Shown: piece by piece, positions 52,622 through 61,622 of the stretch
Layout of the letters: each line of letters begins with the position of its first letter
Numbering within the stretch: position 1 is the first letter of the stretch
Assembly: GCA_035629775.1 (NCBI GenBank)
Contig: DASPHG010000044.1
Coordinates: 1-62,011 of the forward strand
From: DASPHG01 sp035629775
Lineage (GTDB): Bacteria > Actinomycetota > Thermoleophilia > Solirubrobacterales > Thermoleophilaceae
DNA: 62,011 nt
Direction: 5' to 3'
The notes under the pieces: model-generated
The model's input: only the letters and a program-made list of their open reading frames with translations
What the model was told of the DNA's origin: nothing
The model's database searches: none
Made by a program: the position numbers and the translations under genes

Positions 52622-53538
52622 CCGCGCGCGACGGCGGTCAGCGCCAGCATCTCGTAGGCGACGTTCGCCGCGAGCATCGCCGTCGTCTGCGCCGCGCTGT
52701 CGTACGGCGGTGCGACCTCGACCACGTCGAAGCCGCGGAACTCGATGCCGGCCAGCGAGCGAAGGAGCACGAGCGCCTCGTGCGGCAGGAGCCCCGCGAC
52801 CTCGGGCGTCCCCGTGCCGGGCGCGAAGGCGGGGTCGATCACGTCGATGTCGAACGACATCACCACCGGGCCGTCGCCCACGCGCGCCCGCACGCGCTGG
52901 CTGTAATCGCCCGGGCCGATCGCGCGCAGCTCGTCGCCCTGGATCAGCTCGAAGCCCATCGCGCGCGCATCCTCGAGGTCGCTCTCCGCGTAGAGGGGGC
53001 CGCGCATGCCGGCGAACAGCGATCGCTCGGGCGCGACCACGCCCTCCTCGACCGCGCGCCGGAAGGGCGTCCCGTGGAAGTAGCGCTCTCCGTAGTACTC
53101 GTCCCACGTGTCGGCGTGCGCGTCGAGCAGCACGACGCCGACGGGCTCGCCCGCCGCTGCCGCGTGCGCGCGCAGCTCGCCGAGCACGATGGAGTGATCC
53201 CCACCCAGCACGACCGGAACCGCCCCGGCATCCAGCACGGGCGCGAGGCCCTCCGCGATCTGCGCAGCGCTGCGCTCGGCGTTGCCCGGCGTGGTGACGA
53301 GGTCGCCGTAGTCGACGACGTTGAGCGACCCGAGGACGTCGACGGAGACCGCCGGGTGGTACGGCCGCAGAAGCGTCGACCCCGAGCGGATCGCCTCGGG
53401 TCCGAAGCGCGCGCCGGGGCGAAACGACGTCGCGGTGTCGAAGGGCACACCGATGACCGCCGCATCCACGCCGCCGAGCTCCGTCGTATGCGGCAGCCGC
53501 GCGAAGGTGCGCACGCCCGTGTAGCGCGGGATGCTCAC
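52618..53538 (-). CDS. speB: agmatinase (ureohydrolase)
   Basis: 306-aa arginase/agmatinase family enzyme. Metal-binding motifs are VLGGDHSIVLGE, LLDAHADTWDEYYG and SFDIDVIDPAFAPGTGTPE. The HGTPFRRAVEEG segment fits agmatinases rather than arginases. It converts agmatine to putrescine and urea. The gene overlaps the decarboxylase gene (GTGA) directly upstream, which could produce agmatine from arginine; together they make the ADC route to putrescine. Start GTG 53538..53536. Confidence 0.92.
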   Translation of the reverse strand: MSIPRYTGVRTFARLPHTTELGGVDAAVIGVPFDTATSFRPGARFGPEAIRSGSTLLRPYHPAVSVDVLGSLNVVDYGDLVTTPGNAERSAAQIAEGLAPVLDAGAVPVVLGGDHSIVLGELRAHAAAAGEPVGVVLLDAHADTWDEYYGERYFHGTPFRRAVEEGVVAPERSLFAGMRGPLYAESDLEDARAMGFELIQGDELRAIGPGDYSQRVRARVGDGPVVMSFDIDVIDPAFAPGTGTPEVAGLLPHEALVLLRSLAGIEFRGFDVVEVAPPYDSAAQTTAMLAANVAYEMLALTAVARG

Positions 53539-55007
53539 CGCTCGATCACCACGCGGATGGTGCGCAGCTTGCGGTCCGCCGCCCCGCGCATCGCCCCGCC
53601 CTGCGAGAGCGTCTGCCTCACGTAATCGATGGTCGCCTCCGTCAACCGCTCGCCCGGCAGGACGTTCGGGACACCGGGCGGGTAGGCGGCGAGGGACTCC
53701 GCCGCGATCCGGCCGGCCGCCTCCTGGAACGGGATCGCCTCCTGGTGGCCGAGGAACGCCTCACGCGGCGTCAGCGCCAGTTCGCCCCATGGCGGCGGCG
53801 GCGCGAACGGCTCGTCGTGGCGGTGTCCCTCGGCGTCTAGGCGCTCGAGCGCGCGCTCGAGCGCCGCCACCAGCCGCTCGACCTCGGGGCCGACGTGCTC
53901 CCCCATGCCGAACACCGCGACCACGACGTTCTCGCCGTAGAGCTCCCAGACGATGTCGTCGTGCTCGAGCGTCGTGGCCGCGAGCTCATAGCCCGTGGCG
54001 CCGGTGCCGCGCACGTCAACCGCCAGCCGCAGCGGGTCGTAGCCGTGGACCCCGGGCCGCCCGGCGATGCCCTCGTCGAGCACGTCGAGGCCCGGCAGCG
54101 CGCGGATCCTCGCGCGGGCTGCCGCGAGCGCCTCGATCGTCTCTCCGAGCAGCTCCTCCCCGTGCACGACCGCCAGCCGGCGCGATGCGTCGAGCGACCC
54201 GCACAGGAGCGAATTCGGGCTGGTCGATTCCGTGAGCGTGACCGCGCGGTCCACGAGATGCTCCTCGATGCGCTCGCCGTTCAGATGCACCATCGCGGAC
54301 TGCGTGAGGCTCCCGACGATCTTGTGCGTGCTCGAGATCACGAGGTCGGCGCCGGCGGCGATCGCGTGCACGGGCAGGTCCGGGTGGAACGCGAGGTGGG
54401 CGCCCCACGCCTCGTCCACGATCAGCGGCACGCCGTGCGAATGGGCGACCTCGGCCAAGCGCTCGACATCGGCGACCGCGCCGAAGTAGGTCGGAGAGAC
54501 GACAAGTGCAGCGACCGCTCCCGGCGTGGCCGACAGCGCGGCGTCGAGCGCGTCGGCCGTGACGCAGTGGGCGATCCGCAGGTCCGGGTCGAGCTCCGGC
54601 TGGACGAAGCGCGGCCGCAACCCCGACATGATCAGGCCGTCCACCGTGCTCGAGTGCGCGGTCCGCTGCACGACGATCTCGTCCCCGACGTGGGCGAGCG
54701 CGAGGCAGGCGACGTGGTTGCCCTGCGATGCGCCGTTCGTCAAAAACCACGTGCGCCGGGCGCCCCAGGCCTCGGCGGCGAGGCGCTGCGCCTCCTGCCA
54801 CGGGGTGGGCTCGGGACCGGCATCGATGCCCTGGATGAGCGCCGGGATGTCGAGCGCGAGGGCGGCGTCGCCGAGCGCCTCACGCAGCTCTCCGTCCGCC
54901 CCGGGCCCGCCCTTGTGGCCGGGCACGTGAAGCCGCGCGGGCCCCCGAGCCGCGTACGCGCGCAGCGCGTCGAGATAGGGAGCGGAGTCGGGCGCGGCGT
55001 GGATCAG
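53535..55007 (-). CDS. arginine/lysine/ornithine decarboxylase-like PLP enzyme, CTG start
   Basis: About 490-aa fold-type I decarboxylase of the Orn/Lys/Arg decarboxylase major-domain family (SpeA of Bacillus type). HVPGHKGG near the N-terminus, LTNGASQGNH, IVDEAWGAH and the PLP Lys229 in SSTHKIVGSLTQ are visible. The neighbouring agmatinase suggests arginine decarboxylase. The first GTG (54926) falls within the conserved HVPGHKGG; upstream in frame is APYLDALRAYAARGPARL, normal for the family, and the only start codon is CTG 55007..55005, overlapping the LOG stop as CTGA. I annotate that start, moderate certainty. Confidence 0.9.
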   Translation of the reverse strand: MIHAAPDSAPYLDALRAYAARGPARLHVPGHKGGPGADGELREALGDAALALDIPALIQGIDAGPEPTPWQEAQRLAAEAWGARRTWFLTNGASQGNHVACLALAHVGDEIVVQRTAHSSTVDGLIMSGLRPRFVQPELDPDLRIAHCVTADALDAALSATPGAVAALVVSPTYFGAVADVERLAEVAHSHGVPLIVDEAWGAHLAFHPDLPVHAIAAGADLVISSTHKIVGSLTQSAMVHLNGERIEEHLVDRAVTLTESTSPNSLLCGSLDASRRLAVVHGEELLGETIEALAAARARIRALPGLDVLDEGIAGRPGVHGYDPLRLAVDVRGTGATGYELAATTLEHDDIVWELYGENVVVAVFGMGEHVGPEVERLVAALERALERLDAEGHRHDEPFAPPPPWGELALTPREAFLGHQEAIPFQEAAGRIAAESLAAYPPGVPNVLPGERLTEATIDYVRQTLSQGGAMRGAADRKLRTIRVVIER

Positions 55008-55459
55008 CCGAGTCTATGCCGGACCGCAGCCACCGCTTCGGCGGCCGAATCGTGACGCTCGACTCCGTCGAGGTCCCACGACGCCACGCCGACGACGGGC
55101 TTCCCGGCCTTGCGCGCCAGGGCGATCTCCGACAGCGTCCCCCACGCGCCCCCGACCGCCACGAGCGCGTCCGCGGCGCGCACGACCAGCGCGTTGCGGG
55201 CCTCCCCCATGCCGGTCGGCACCGCCACCTCGACCCACTCGTTCGCCCCCGACCGGTCCCCACCAGGGAGGATGCCGAGCGTCGTCCCGCCCGCCTCGCG
55301 CGCACCCTTGGAGGCCGCCTCCATCACACCGCCGCAGCCGCCGGTGACGACCACCGCGCCGGCCTCGGCCAGCAGGCGCCCCGCCTCCTCGGCGACGGCG
55401 CGTTCAGCGTCGCTCGCGTCGCCGGGCCCGACGACCGCGATGTAGGGGCGCTCAGGCAG
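55004..55459 (-). CDS. LOG-like (TIGR00725) Rossmann protein, probable CTG start
   Basis: About 151 aa of the LOG/TIGR00725 family (cytokinin riboside phosphoribohydrolase relatives). Nucleotide-binding VVTGGCGGVMEAASKGAREAGG, PGGDRSGANEWVEV and GGAWGTLSEIALA (the GGxGTxxE motif variant). The conserved first strand YIAVVGPGDASD lies upstream of the first GTG (55354) and has no ATG/GTG/TTG before it; CTG 55459..55457, just ahead of the previous gene's stop, is the best start. Function of bacterial members is often unknown; nucleotide monophosphate hydrolysis is possible. Confidence 0.82.
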   Translation of the reverse strand: MPERPYIAVVGPGDASDAERAVAEEAGRLLAEAGAVVVTGGCGGVMEAASKGAREAGGTTLGILPGGDRSGANEWVEVAVPTGMGEARNALVVRAADALVAVGGAWGTLSEIALARKAGKPVVGVASWDLDGVERHDSAAEAVAAVRHRLG

Positions 55460-55961
55460 GCGCGTCCGGCGGTCTGAGCTTGACGGTTTCGGTCTCCGGG
55501 TCGGCGGCCGGCGGCGGCTCGGACGGCGGCGCCGATGCCGGGCGCCGCTCGCGGTGCTCGACGCTGAATGCGAGCGACACGCGCGCGACCGAGAGGAACG
55601 CGCCGGCCAGAAGGAGGGCGGACCCCGCGAGCGCCAGCCACGCTCCGGTCTGGAGGTCGAGCTCCGGCAGCGCGACGGCGGGTGGCGCGTCGATCAGCTG
55701 CGAGGCGGTGAGCACGAGCGCCGCGGTCCCGAGCGCGACGGGCGACACCTGCGGAAGGCGCGGCTCGACACCGCCCCGGGCGAGAACGGTCGAGACCGTG
55801 AGGAGCGCGATCCCCGCCAGCAGGAGGTCGATCACCTCGAACACGGTCCAGGCCGTGAAGCCGTCGTCCTCGTCGCCATACCAATCGAGGAACAGGCTCA
55901 CGGCCAGCAGCACCGCGCCGAGCGCGGCCACGATGCCGCCGGCGTCGATCCGCCGCGGCAT
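55452..55961 (-). CDS. four-helix membrane protein of unknown function
   Basis: 169-aa protein with four hydrophobic segments (about 9-27, 38-58, 72-90, 103-124) and a Pro/Glu-rich cytoplasmic-looking tail (PPSEPPPAADPETETVKLRPP). The first loop contains WYGDEDDGFTAW. No family recognised; similar small four-helix proteins with acidic first loops occur in actinobacteria. Start ATG 55961..55959, overlapping the epimerase stop as TGATG, so it is coupled to that gene. Confidence 0.7.
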   Translation of the reverse strand: MPRRIDAGGIVAALGAVLLAVSLFLDWYGDEDDGFTAWTVFEVIDLLLAGIALLTVSTVLARGGVEPRLPQVSPVALGTAALVLTASQLIDAPPAVALPELDLQTGAWLALAGSALLLAGAFLSVARVSLAFSVEHRERRPASAPPSEPPPAADPETETVKLRPPDAPA

Positions 55962-56896
55962 CAGCCGAGCGTCTCCCCGGACCCGTGCCGCCAGCTCGGC
56001 CGACTCGGCGCCCAGCCGAGTTCGCGCTTCGCCTTCTCGTTCGTCGCACCCTGGAGCTGCGTCATCAGATAGACAGCGAACCTACCCGCGGCGATGCGTG
56101 CCGCAAACCGCGGCACTCGCCGCGGCGGCTTCGCTCCCAGCGCCGCCGCGTACTCGGGAAGCCACTCGCTGACGGGCGCCGGGTCGTCGTCCACGACGTT
56201 GTAGACGCCGGGCGTACCGCGATCTAGGGCGGCCACGGTCGCCGACGCGGCGTCCTCGACGTGGATGAACGAGTAGACGGCGGTGCCCCTGCCGACGACC
56301 GGAAAGGCCCGCTTGCGCACCATCGCGGCCGTGGAGCCATCCGTCGCGTAGGACGTGCCCGGCCCGTAGAAGTACCCGTAGCGGAGCGCGATCCCGTCGA
56401 GACCCTCCGCGCCGACGGTCTGGTCCTCGAGCGCTGCGACGGCCTCGACGCTGCGCCGCCATGGCTGGGGCGCGTCGAGGAAGAGCGGGTCCTCCTCGCG
56501 GCGCAGGCGATCGCCTGGCGCGTATGCGAACGCGATGCTCTGCGAGATCATCCGGCGCGCGCCGGCGGCCTTGGCCGCGCGCAGGAGGTTCGCGGTGCCG
56601 TCGTGCCGGAGGCGGTCGTTCAGCGCGAACTGCGTCTCCATCCTGCGCGGGTCGATCGCCTTCGGGATGTCGGTGAGCTGATGGATGACGACCTCGGGCC
56701 GCGCGGCGGTGACCGCCCGCTCGACCGCGGCGACGTCGAAGGCGTCTGCGACGGCCGGTTCGACGCCGCGATCGCGCAGCTCTGCGGCGCGCTCGGATGA
56801 GCGGGTCATGCCGACGACGTCATGGCCGGCCTCCAGCAGGAGCGGGACGAGCGCGCGCCCGATCACGCCGGTCGCCCCGGCGACGAAGATGCGCAT
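55961..56896 (-). CDS. NAD-dependent epimerase/dehydratase (extended SDR)
   Basis: 311-aa extended SDR. Nucleotide motif FVAGATGVIGRALV at the N-terminus, then DVAAVERAVTAARPEVVIHQL. The usual catalytic YxxxK appears weakened: the segment ALRYGYFYGPG follows the expected helix, while the Tyr-Lys pair is not obvious. Substrate unknown; relatives include nucleoside-sugar epimerases and hopanoid-associated epimerases. Start ATG 56896..56894. It ends in overlap with the membrane protein gene, and the GGDEF-EAL gene ends 9 nt upstream. Confidence 0.82.
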   Translation of the reverse strand: MRIFVAGATGVIGRALVPLLLEAGHDVVGMTRSSERAAELRDRGVEPAVADAFDVAAVERAVTAARPEVVIHQLTDIPKAIDPRRMETQFALNDRLRHDGTANLLRAAKAAGARRMISQSIAFAYAPGDRLRREEDPLFLDAPQPWRRSVEAVAALEDQTVGAEGLDGIALRYGYFYGPGTSYATDGSTAAMVRKRAFPVVGRGTAVYSFIHVEDAASATVAALDRGTPGVYNVVDDDPAPVSEWLPEYAAALGAKPPRRVPRFAARIAAGRFAVYLMTQLQGATNEKAKRELGWAPSRPSWRHGSGETLG

Positions 56897-56905
56897 GCGC
56901 GAAAT

Positions 56906-58684
56906 CTACGCAGCCAGCGCGGCGATCTCGCTCGCCGGCATCGGGCGGCCGAACAGGAATCCCTGCCCGAGGCCCGCACCCTGGTCGACGAGGTAGTCGA
57001 GCTGGTCGGGGCGCTCGATCCCCTCGGCGAGGTGGTCGATGCCGAGGCTCGACGCGAGATGGATGATCGTGGACGCCATGGTCGAGGCGGCCTCGTCGTC
57101 GGGCATCTCCGCGACGAATGAACGGTCGATCTTCAGCAGGTCCACCGGGAGCCGCCACAGCCGCGCCAGCGACGAGTGGCCGGTCCCGAAGTCGTCGATG
57201 GCCATCCGGAAGCCGCACTCGTTCAGGTGCTCGAGAATGGTCTGCGTCCGCGCCGGGTCCGCCATCACCGTGGATTCGGTGATCTCGACGACCATCCGCC
57301 GCGGGTCGACCCCGGCGATGCGCGCCGCGCGAAGGGTCTTGTCCACGAAGTCGGGCGCCCACAGCTGTCGGAGCGAGACGTTGAACGCGACGTCCAACTC
57401 GAGCCCGTCCGCCGCCCAGACGGCCGCCTGGCGACACGATTCCTCGACGACCCACTCGCCGATCGGCTCGATCAGGCCGGTCTCCTCGGCCAGCGGGATG
57501 AACTCGAGCGGCGGCACGAGCCCGCGGTCCGGGTCCTCCCAGCGGATGAGCGCCTCGACCCCGACCATCGGCACGCTGCCCTCCCCCGCGGCCAGCGCGG
57601 CCTGCGCGCGCGTCAGGTCGATGACCGGCTGGTAGTGCAGGAGGAACTCGTGCCGGTCGACCGCCTTGCGGAGCCGCGTGATCGTCTCGAGGCGACGCTC
57701 GACGGCCTCCGAGCCGGCGGCGAATACCCGCGTCGGCGCCGAGCCCGGCTCCTTCGCCTGGTAGTGGGCGGCGTCGGCGTGCTGGAGCAGGACGCGCGGC
57801 TCGTTCGCGTCGAACGGGAAGATGCTTATGCCGGCGCGAGCGCGGACGAACAGCTCGGTGCCCTGGATCGTGAACGGGCGTGCGAGCGCCGCGTGCATGC
57901 GTTGCGCGACGGTCTCGGCCGCGGCCGCGAGCCGGCCGGTGCCCTCCGGCGTCTGGGGATCGCCCACGTCCAGGTCGGGCAGCAGAAGCAGGAACTCGTC
58001 GGCGCTGTGGCGCGCCACGATGTCGCTCGTGCGGGCCACGCGCAGGAGTCGCTCGGCCACGCAGCGCAGCAGCTCGTTCGCCGCGTCGTACCCGAGGCTG
58101 CGGTTGACGAGCCGGAAGGCCTCCAGGTCGACGTGGATCAACGCAACCGCGACCCCGCGGCGCCGCGCACGTGCGAACGCCGCCTCGAGCTGGTGCTCGA
58201 GCGCCGCGCGGGTCGCCAGCCCCGTGAGCGGATCGCGCTCGGCGGCCGTCCCGCTCGCCGGCAACATCGTCTCGCGGACGAAGCACGCGAACCGCGGCGG
58301 CCACTGCGGCCCGAGGCGCGCCACCGACAGCTCCACCGGCAGGCGGCGGCCGTCCCGGCGCGCGGCGATCAGCCGAGTGGAGTGCGCACCGGTCTCCTCG
58401 TCGGCCTCCTCGAGCAACCCCTCGAGCGTCCGCCGCTGACGGGCGCGGATGTCAGCCGGGATGAGGAGCTCGACGAGCTCGCGCCCCGCGGCCTCTTCGC
58501 GCTCCCAGCCGAAGGCGGACTCGGCAGCGGCGTTCATCCCGATCACGCGATGCCGATGGTCCACCGTGACGATCGGGTCTGCGACCGCATCGACGATCGC
58601 CGCGTTCAGTTCCTGATCTGTCAGGGGCGAACGCGCTTGACCTCCCTGCCGCCGGGTGGCCGCCTGGCCCTCCGGGAACTCCAT
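56906..58684 (-). CDS. PAS-GGDEF(degenerate)-EAL c-di-GMP phosphodiesterase
   Basis: 592 aa. PAS domain at about 22-140 (NAAIVDAVADPIVTVDHRHRVIGMN). A GGDEF domain follows (~150-320), whose active-site motif is HSADEF rather than GGDEF, so cyclase activity is probably lost. The EAL domain from ~335 is complete: VEALIRWEDP, NVSLRQL, VEITEST, DDFGTGHSSLARL, LKIDRSFV, EGIE. Predicted to hydrolyse c-di-GMP under control of the PAS domain. No membrane helices. Start ATG 58684..58682 with AGGAGG 11 nt upstream. Confidence 0.92.
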   Translation of the reverse strand: MEFPEGQAATRRQGGQARSPLTDQELNAAIVDAVADPIVTVDHRHRVIGMNAAAESAFGWEREEAAGRELVELLIPADIRARQRRTLEGLLEEADEETGAHSTRLIAARRDGRRLPVELSVARLGPQWPPRFACFVRETMLPASGTAAERDPLTGLATRAALEHQLEAAFARARRRGVAVALIHVDLEAFRLVNRSLGYDAANELLRCVAERLLRVARTSDIVARHSADEFLLLLPDLDVGDPQTPEGTGRLAAAAETVAQRMHAALARPFTIQGTELFVRARAGISIFPFDANEPRVLLQHADAAHYQAKEPGSAPTRVFAAGSEAVERRLETITRLRKAVDRHEFLLHYQPVIDLTRAQAALAAGEGSVPMVGVEALIRWEDPDRGLVPPLEFIPLAEETGLIEPIGEWVVEESCRQAAVWAADGLELDVAFNVSLRQLWAPDFVDKTLRAARIAGVDPRRMVVEITESTVMADPARTQTILEHLNECGFRMAIDDFGTGHSSLARLWRLPVDLLKIDRSFVAEMPDDEAASTMASTIIHLASSLGIDHLAEGIERPDQLDYLVDQGAGLGQGFLFGRPMPASEIAALAA

Positions 58685-58810
58685 CAGCTATCTAGCCTCC
58701 TCTGCCTGCAGGATTCCCGTCTGGACGACTCGCCGAAACACGCCTAGGAGCTTCCGCGAGCGTGGTGATCCCGCCTAGCCGCGCTGTCCGGATGCGCAAG
58801 TTTCAGCGCA

Positions 58811-61579
58811 TTAGCGCACGACGAAGTTGACGAGTTTGCCCGGCACGACGACCGTTCGTGCGAGATCCCCGCCGTTCAGATGTGCCTCGACCTTCGGCGA
58901 TTGGCGCGCAAGCCTCTCCTGCTCGTCGCGGTCCGCGCCCGCCGGTACCTCGATCCGGTCGCGCACCTTCCCGTTCACCTGTACGACGAGCTCGAATGTC
59001 TCGGCGGTCAACAGGTTCGGGTCGGCGGCGGGCCACGGCTGCTCCCAGACGCGCTCGCCGCTCACCCGTTCGTAGACCTCGGAGGAGAGGTGGGGCGCGA
59101 ACGGGAACAGGAGCGACGCCGCCGTGGCGACGGCAAAGGAGACGTGCGGGTCCTCGCGGTTCCGATGGATCTCGTTCACGAGCTCCATCACGGCGGAGAT
59201 CGAGGTGTGGGTCGCGAAGCGCTCGCCGAGGTCGCGCGTCACCTTGTCGATCGCCCAGTGGGCCTTGCGAAGCAGGTCGGTGGGCTCGGCCGGATCTGCG
59301 TCGCCGACGAAATCGGCCGCGCGGTAGAGGCGGTCGAAGAAGTTCACGATCCCGGTGATCCCCTGATCGGACCAGTCGCCGCCCTCGGCCGGGTGGCCGA
59401 CGAAGAGGATGTAGGAGCGGGCGGCGTCAGCGCCGTAGCGGTCGACGTAGTCGCTCGGACTCACCGTGTTGCCCTTCGACTTGGACATCTTCGCGCCGTC
59501 GCGCGTGACCATCCCCTGCGTGAACAGACGGGCGAACGGCTCCTGGAAGCGGAGCAGGCCGAGGTCCGCGAGCGCCTTCGTGAAGAAGCGCGCGTACATC
59601 AGATGCAGAATCGCGTGCTCGACGCCGCCGATGTACTGATCCACCGGCATCCAGCCGTCCACGACCGCGCGGTCCCACGGCGCCTCCTCGTTATCGGCGT
59701 CGCAGTAGCGGAGGAAGTACCACGACGAGTCGACGAAGGTGTCCATCGTGTCCGTCTCCCGGCGGGCCGGCGCGCCGCAGCTCGGGCAGTCGGTCCCCAC
59801 CCAGTCCTCGGCGGCCGCGAGCGGCGACTTCCCCTTCGGCGCGTAGTCGCGGACGTCGGGCAGCTCGACCGGCAGCTGGTCGTCCGGGACGGCGACGATC
59901 CCGCACGTCTCGCAGTGGACCACCGGGATCGGGCAACCCCAGTAGCGCTGGCGAGAGAGCAGCCAGTCGCGCAGGCGGTAGTTGATCGCGGGCTTCCCCT
60001 TGACCTCGGACTCGAGCCAGGCCACGATCGCGTCGAAGGCCTCGCGGTTGTGCATGCCGTCGAAGCGGCCGGAGTTCACCATCGCGCCGTCGCCGGTGTA
60101 CGGAAGCTCCTCGCCGCCGTCGATCACCCGGCGGATCTCCAGCTCGAACTTCCCGGCGAACGCGTGGTCGCGCTCGTCGTGCGCCGGGACGGCCATGATC
60201 GCGCCCGTGCCGTACTCCATCAGCACGTAGTCGGCCACGTACATCGGCAGCTCCTCGCCGTTCACCGGATTCGTGACGGTCCGCCCCAGGGACACCCCGG
60301 TCTTCTCCTTGTCCTCCGCGCCGCGCTCCTCGGCCGAGGCGCCCGCGGCGCGCGCGATGTAGTCGCGCACCTCCTGCGAGTCGTTCAGCTTCAGCACGTC
60401 GGGATGCTCCGGAGCCAGGACGAAGAAGGTCGCCCCGAACAGGGTGTCCGGCCGGGTCGTGAAGACGGGGTAGTCGATGCCGAACTCCTCGCAGCGGAAG
60501 ACCACCTCGGCGCCCTCCGAGCGGCCGATCCAGTTCTCCTGCATCGACACGACGTGCGCCGGCCAGTCGATCGTCTCGAGGTCGTCGAGCAGGCGGTCGG
60601 CGTAGTCGGTGATGCGGAAGAACCACTGTTCGAGCTGGCGCGCCTCGACCGGGGTGCCGCAGCGCTCGCAGCGGCCGTCGATGACCTGCTCGTTGGCGAG
60701 CACGGTCTGGTCCTTCGGGCACCAGTTGACGGCCGCCTCGTGCTCCGTGCCCTCGGCCAGGCGGAGCACGTCCGGGTGCTCCGGGGCCATGACGAAGAAC
60801 GTCGCTCCGAACAGCGTGTCCGGGCGGGTGGTGAAGACGGGGTAGTCGACGCCGATCTCCGGTGCGGTGAACGTGACCTCGGCGCCCTCGGAGCGCCCGA
60901 TCCAGTTCTGCTGCATCCGCACCACGTGCGACGGCCACTCCACCGTGGCGAGGTCGTCGAGCAGCCGGTCGGCGTAGTCGGTGATGCGGAAGAACCACTG
61001 CTCGAGCTGGCGCGCCTCGACCAGCGTGCCGCAGCGCTCGCAGCGGCCGTCGATGACCTGCTCGTTGGCCAGCACCGTCTGGTCCTTCGGGCACCAGTTC
61101 ACCGCCGCCCGCGAGCGGTAGGCCAACCCGCGCTCGTAGAGCTTGAGGAAGATCCACTGGGTCCAGCGGTAGTAGGCCGGATCGTGCGAGGAGATCTCGC
61201 GCGACCAGTCGAACGAGATGCCCCAGGAGCGGAACTCGCGCTGGAAGGCCGCGATCGCCTCCGCGGTCGAGTCGCGCGGGTGCCGACCGCTCCGGATCGC
61301 GTGGTTCTCGGCCGGGAGCCCGAAGGCGTCATAGCCGATCGGATGCAGCACGCGCCGGCCCATGCGCCGCTGGAAGTGCGCCACCGCGTCGCCCACGGCG
61401 TAGTTCTTGAGGTGCCCCATGTGCGGCTCGCCCGACGGATAGGGCAGCATCTCGGCGACGTAGTAGTTGTCGGCGCCGGGCACGTCGTCGTTGCTGACCT
61501 CCCACGTCCGCTCGTCCTCCCACACCGCCTGCCACTTGGGCTCGACGGTCGTCGGGTCATAGCGGCGTTCGGTGCTCAT
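58811..61579 (-). CDS. leuS: LeuS, leucyl-tRNA synthetase with internal tandem duplication
   Basis: 922 aa, about 120 more than expected. HMGH (HIGH motif) at 53-56, KMSKS at 697-701, editing Asp468 in VPAHDERD, and C-terminal tRNA-binding domain present. Residues 158-274 and 282-398 are repeats with an exact 124-residue offset and no gaps: I count 102 of 117 identical residues. Each copy contains the zinc insert (NWCPKDQ, CERCG) and the first part of CP1 with the threonine-rich TTRPDT editing motif. The first copy is contiguous with the Rossmann core and the second with the rest of CP1. The frame is intact throughout. Confidence 0.95.
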   Translation of the reverse strand: MSTERRYDPTTVEPKWQAVWEDERTWEVSNDDVPGADNYYVAEMLPYPSGEPHMGHLKNYAVGDAVAHFQRRMGRRVLHPIGYDAFGLPAENHAIRSGRHPRDSTAEAIAAFQREFRSWGISFDWSREISSHDPAYYRWTQWIFLKLYERGLAYRSRAAVNWCPKDQTVLANEQVIDGRCERCGTLVEARQLEQWFFRITDYADRLLDDLATVEWPSHVVRMQQNWIGRSEGAEVTFTAPEIGVDYPVFTTRPDTLFGATFFVMAPEHPDVLRLAEGTEHEAAVNWCPKDQTVLANEQVIDGRCERCGTPVEARQLEQWFFRITDYADRLLDDLETIDWPAHVVSMQENWIGRSEGAEVVFRCEEFGIDYPVFTTRPDTLFGATFFVLAPEHPDVLKLNDSQEVRDYIARAAGASAEERGAEDKEKTGVSLGRTVTNPVNGEELPMYVADYVLMEYGTGAIMAVPAHDERDHAFAGKFELEIRRVIDGGEELPYTGDGAMVNSGRFDGMHNREAFDAIVAWLESEVKGKPAINYRLRDWLLSRQRYWGCPIPVVHCETCGIVAVPDDQLPVELPDVRDYAPKGKSPLAAAEDWVGTDCPSCGAPARRETDTMDTFVDSSWYFLRYCDADNEEAPWDRAVVDGWMPVDQYIGGVEHAILHLMYARFFTKALADLGLLRFQEPFARLFTQGMVTRDGAKMSKSKGNTVSPSDYVDRYGADAARSYILFVGHPAEGGDWSDQGITGIVNFFDRLYRAADFVGDADPAEPTDLLRKAHWAIDKVTRDLGERFATHTSISAVMELVNEIHRNREDPHVSFAVATAASLLFPFAPHLSSEVYERVSGERVWEQPWPAADPNLLTAETFELVVQVNGKVRDRIEVPAGADRDEQERLARQSPKVEAHLNGGDLARTVVVPGKLVNFVVR
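60386..61108 (-). repeat. 372-bp tandem duplication inside leuS
   Basis: Copy 1 (61108-60758) and copy 2 (60736-60386) align without gaps over 351 bp. By my count 46 bases differ (~87% identity). The zinc-insert half differs at few sites, and most differences are in the editing half. Unit length 372 bp = 124 codons. Confidence 0.9.
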
Positions 61580-61622
61580 GGGGCGCGGAGGTTAGCGCCG
61601 CGATAAACTGCCGCTTCCCGAT

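Noticed and set aside
58880..61606. 908-aa plus-strand open frame opposite leuS
   Set aside because: Antisense shadow. Its internal repeat merely mirrors the leuS duplication.
61581..61622. Full promoter for tRNA-Ala
   Set aside because: TAAACT can be a -10 but no -35 is visible at 16-18 bp; not listed as a feature.
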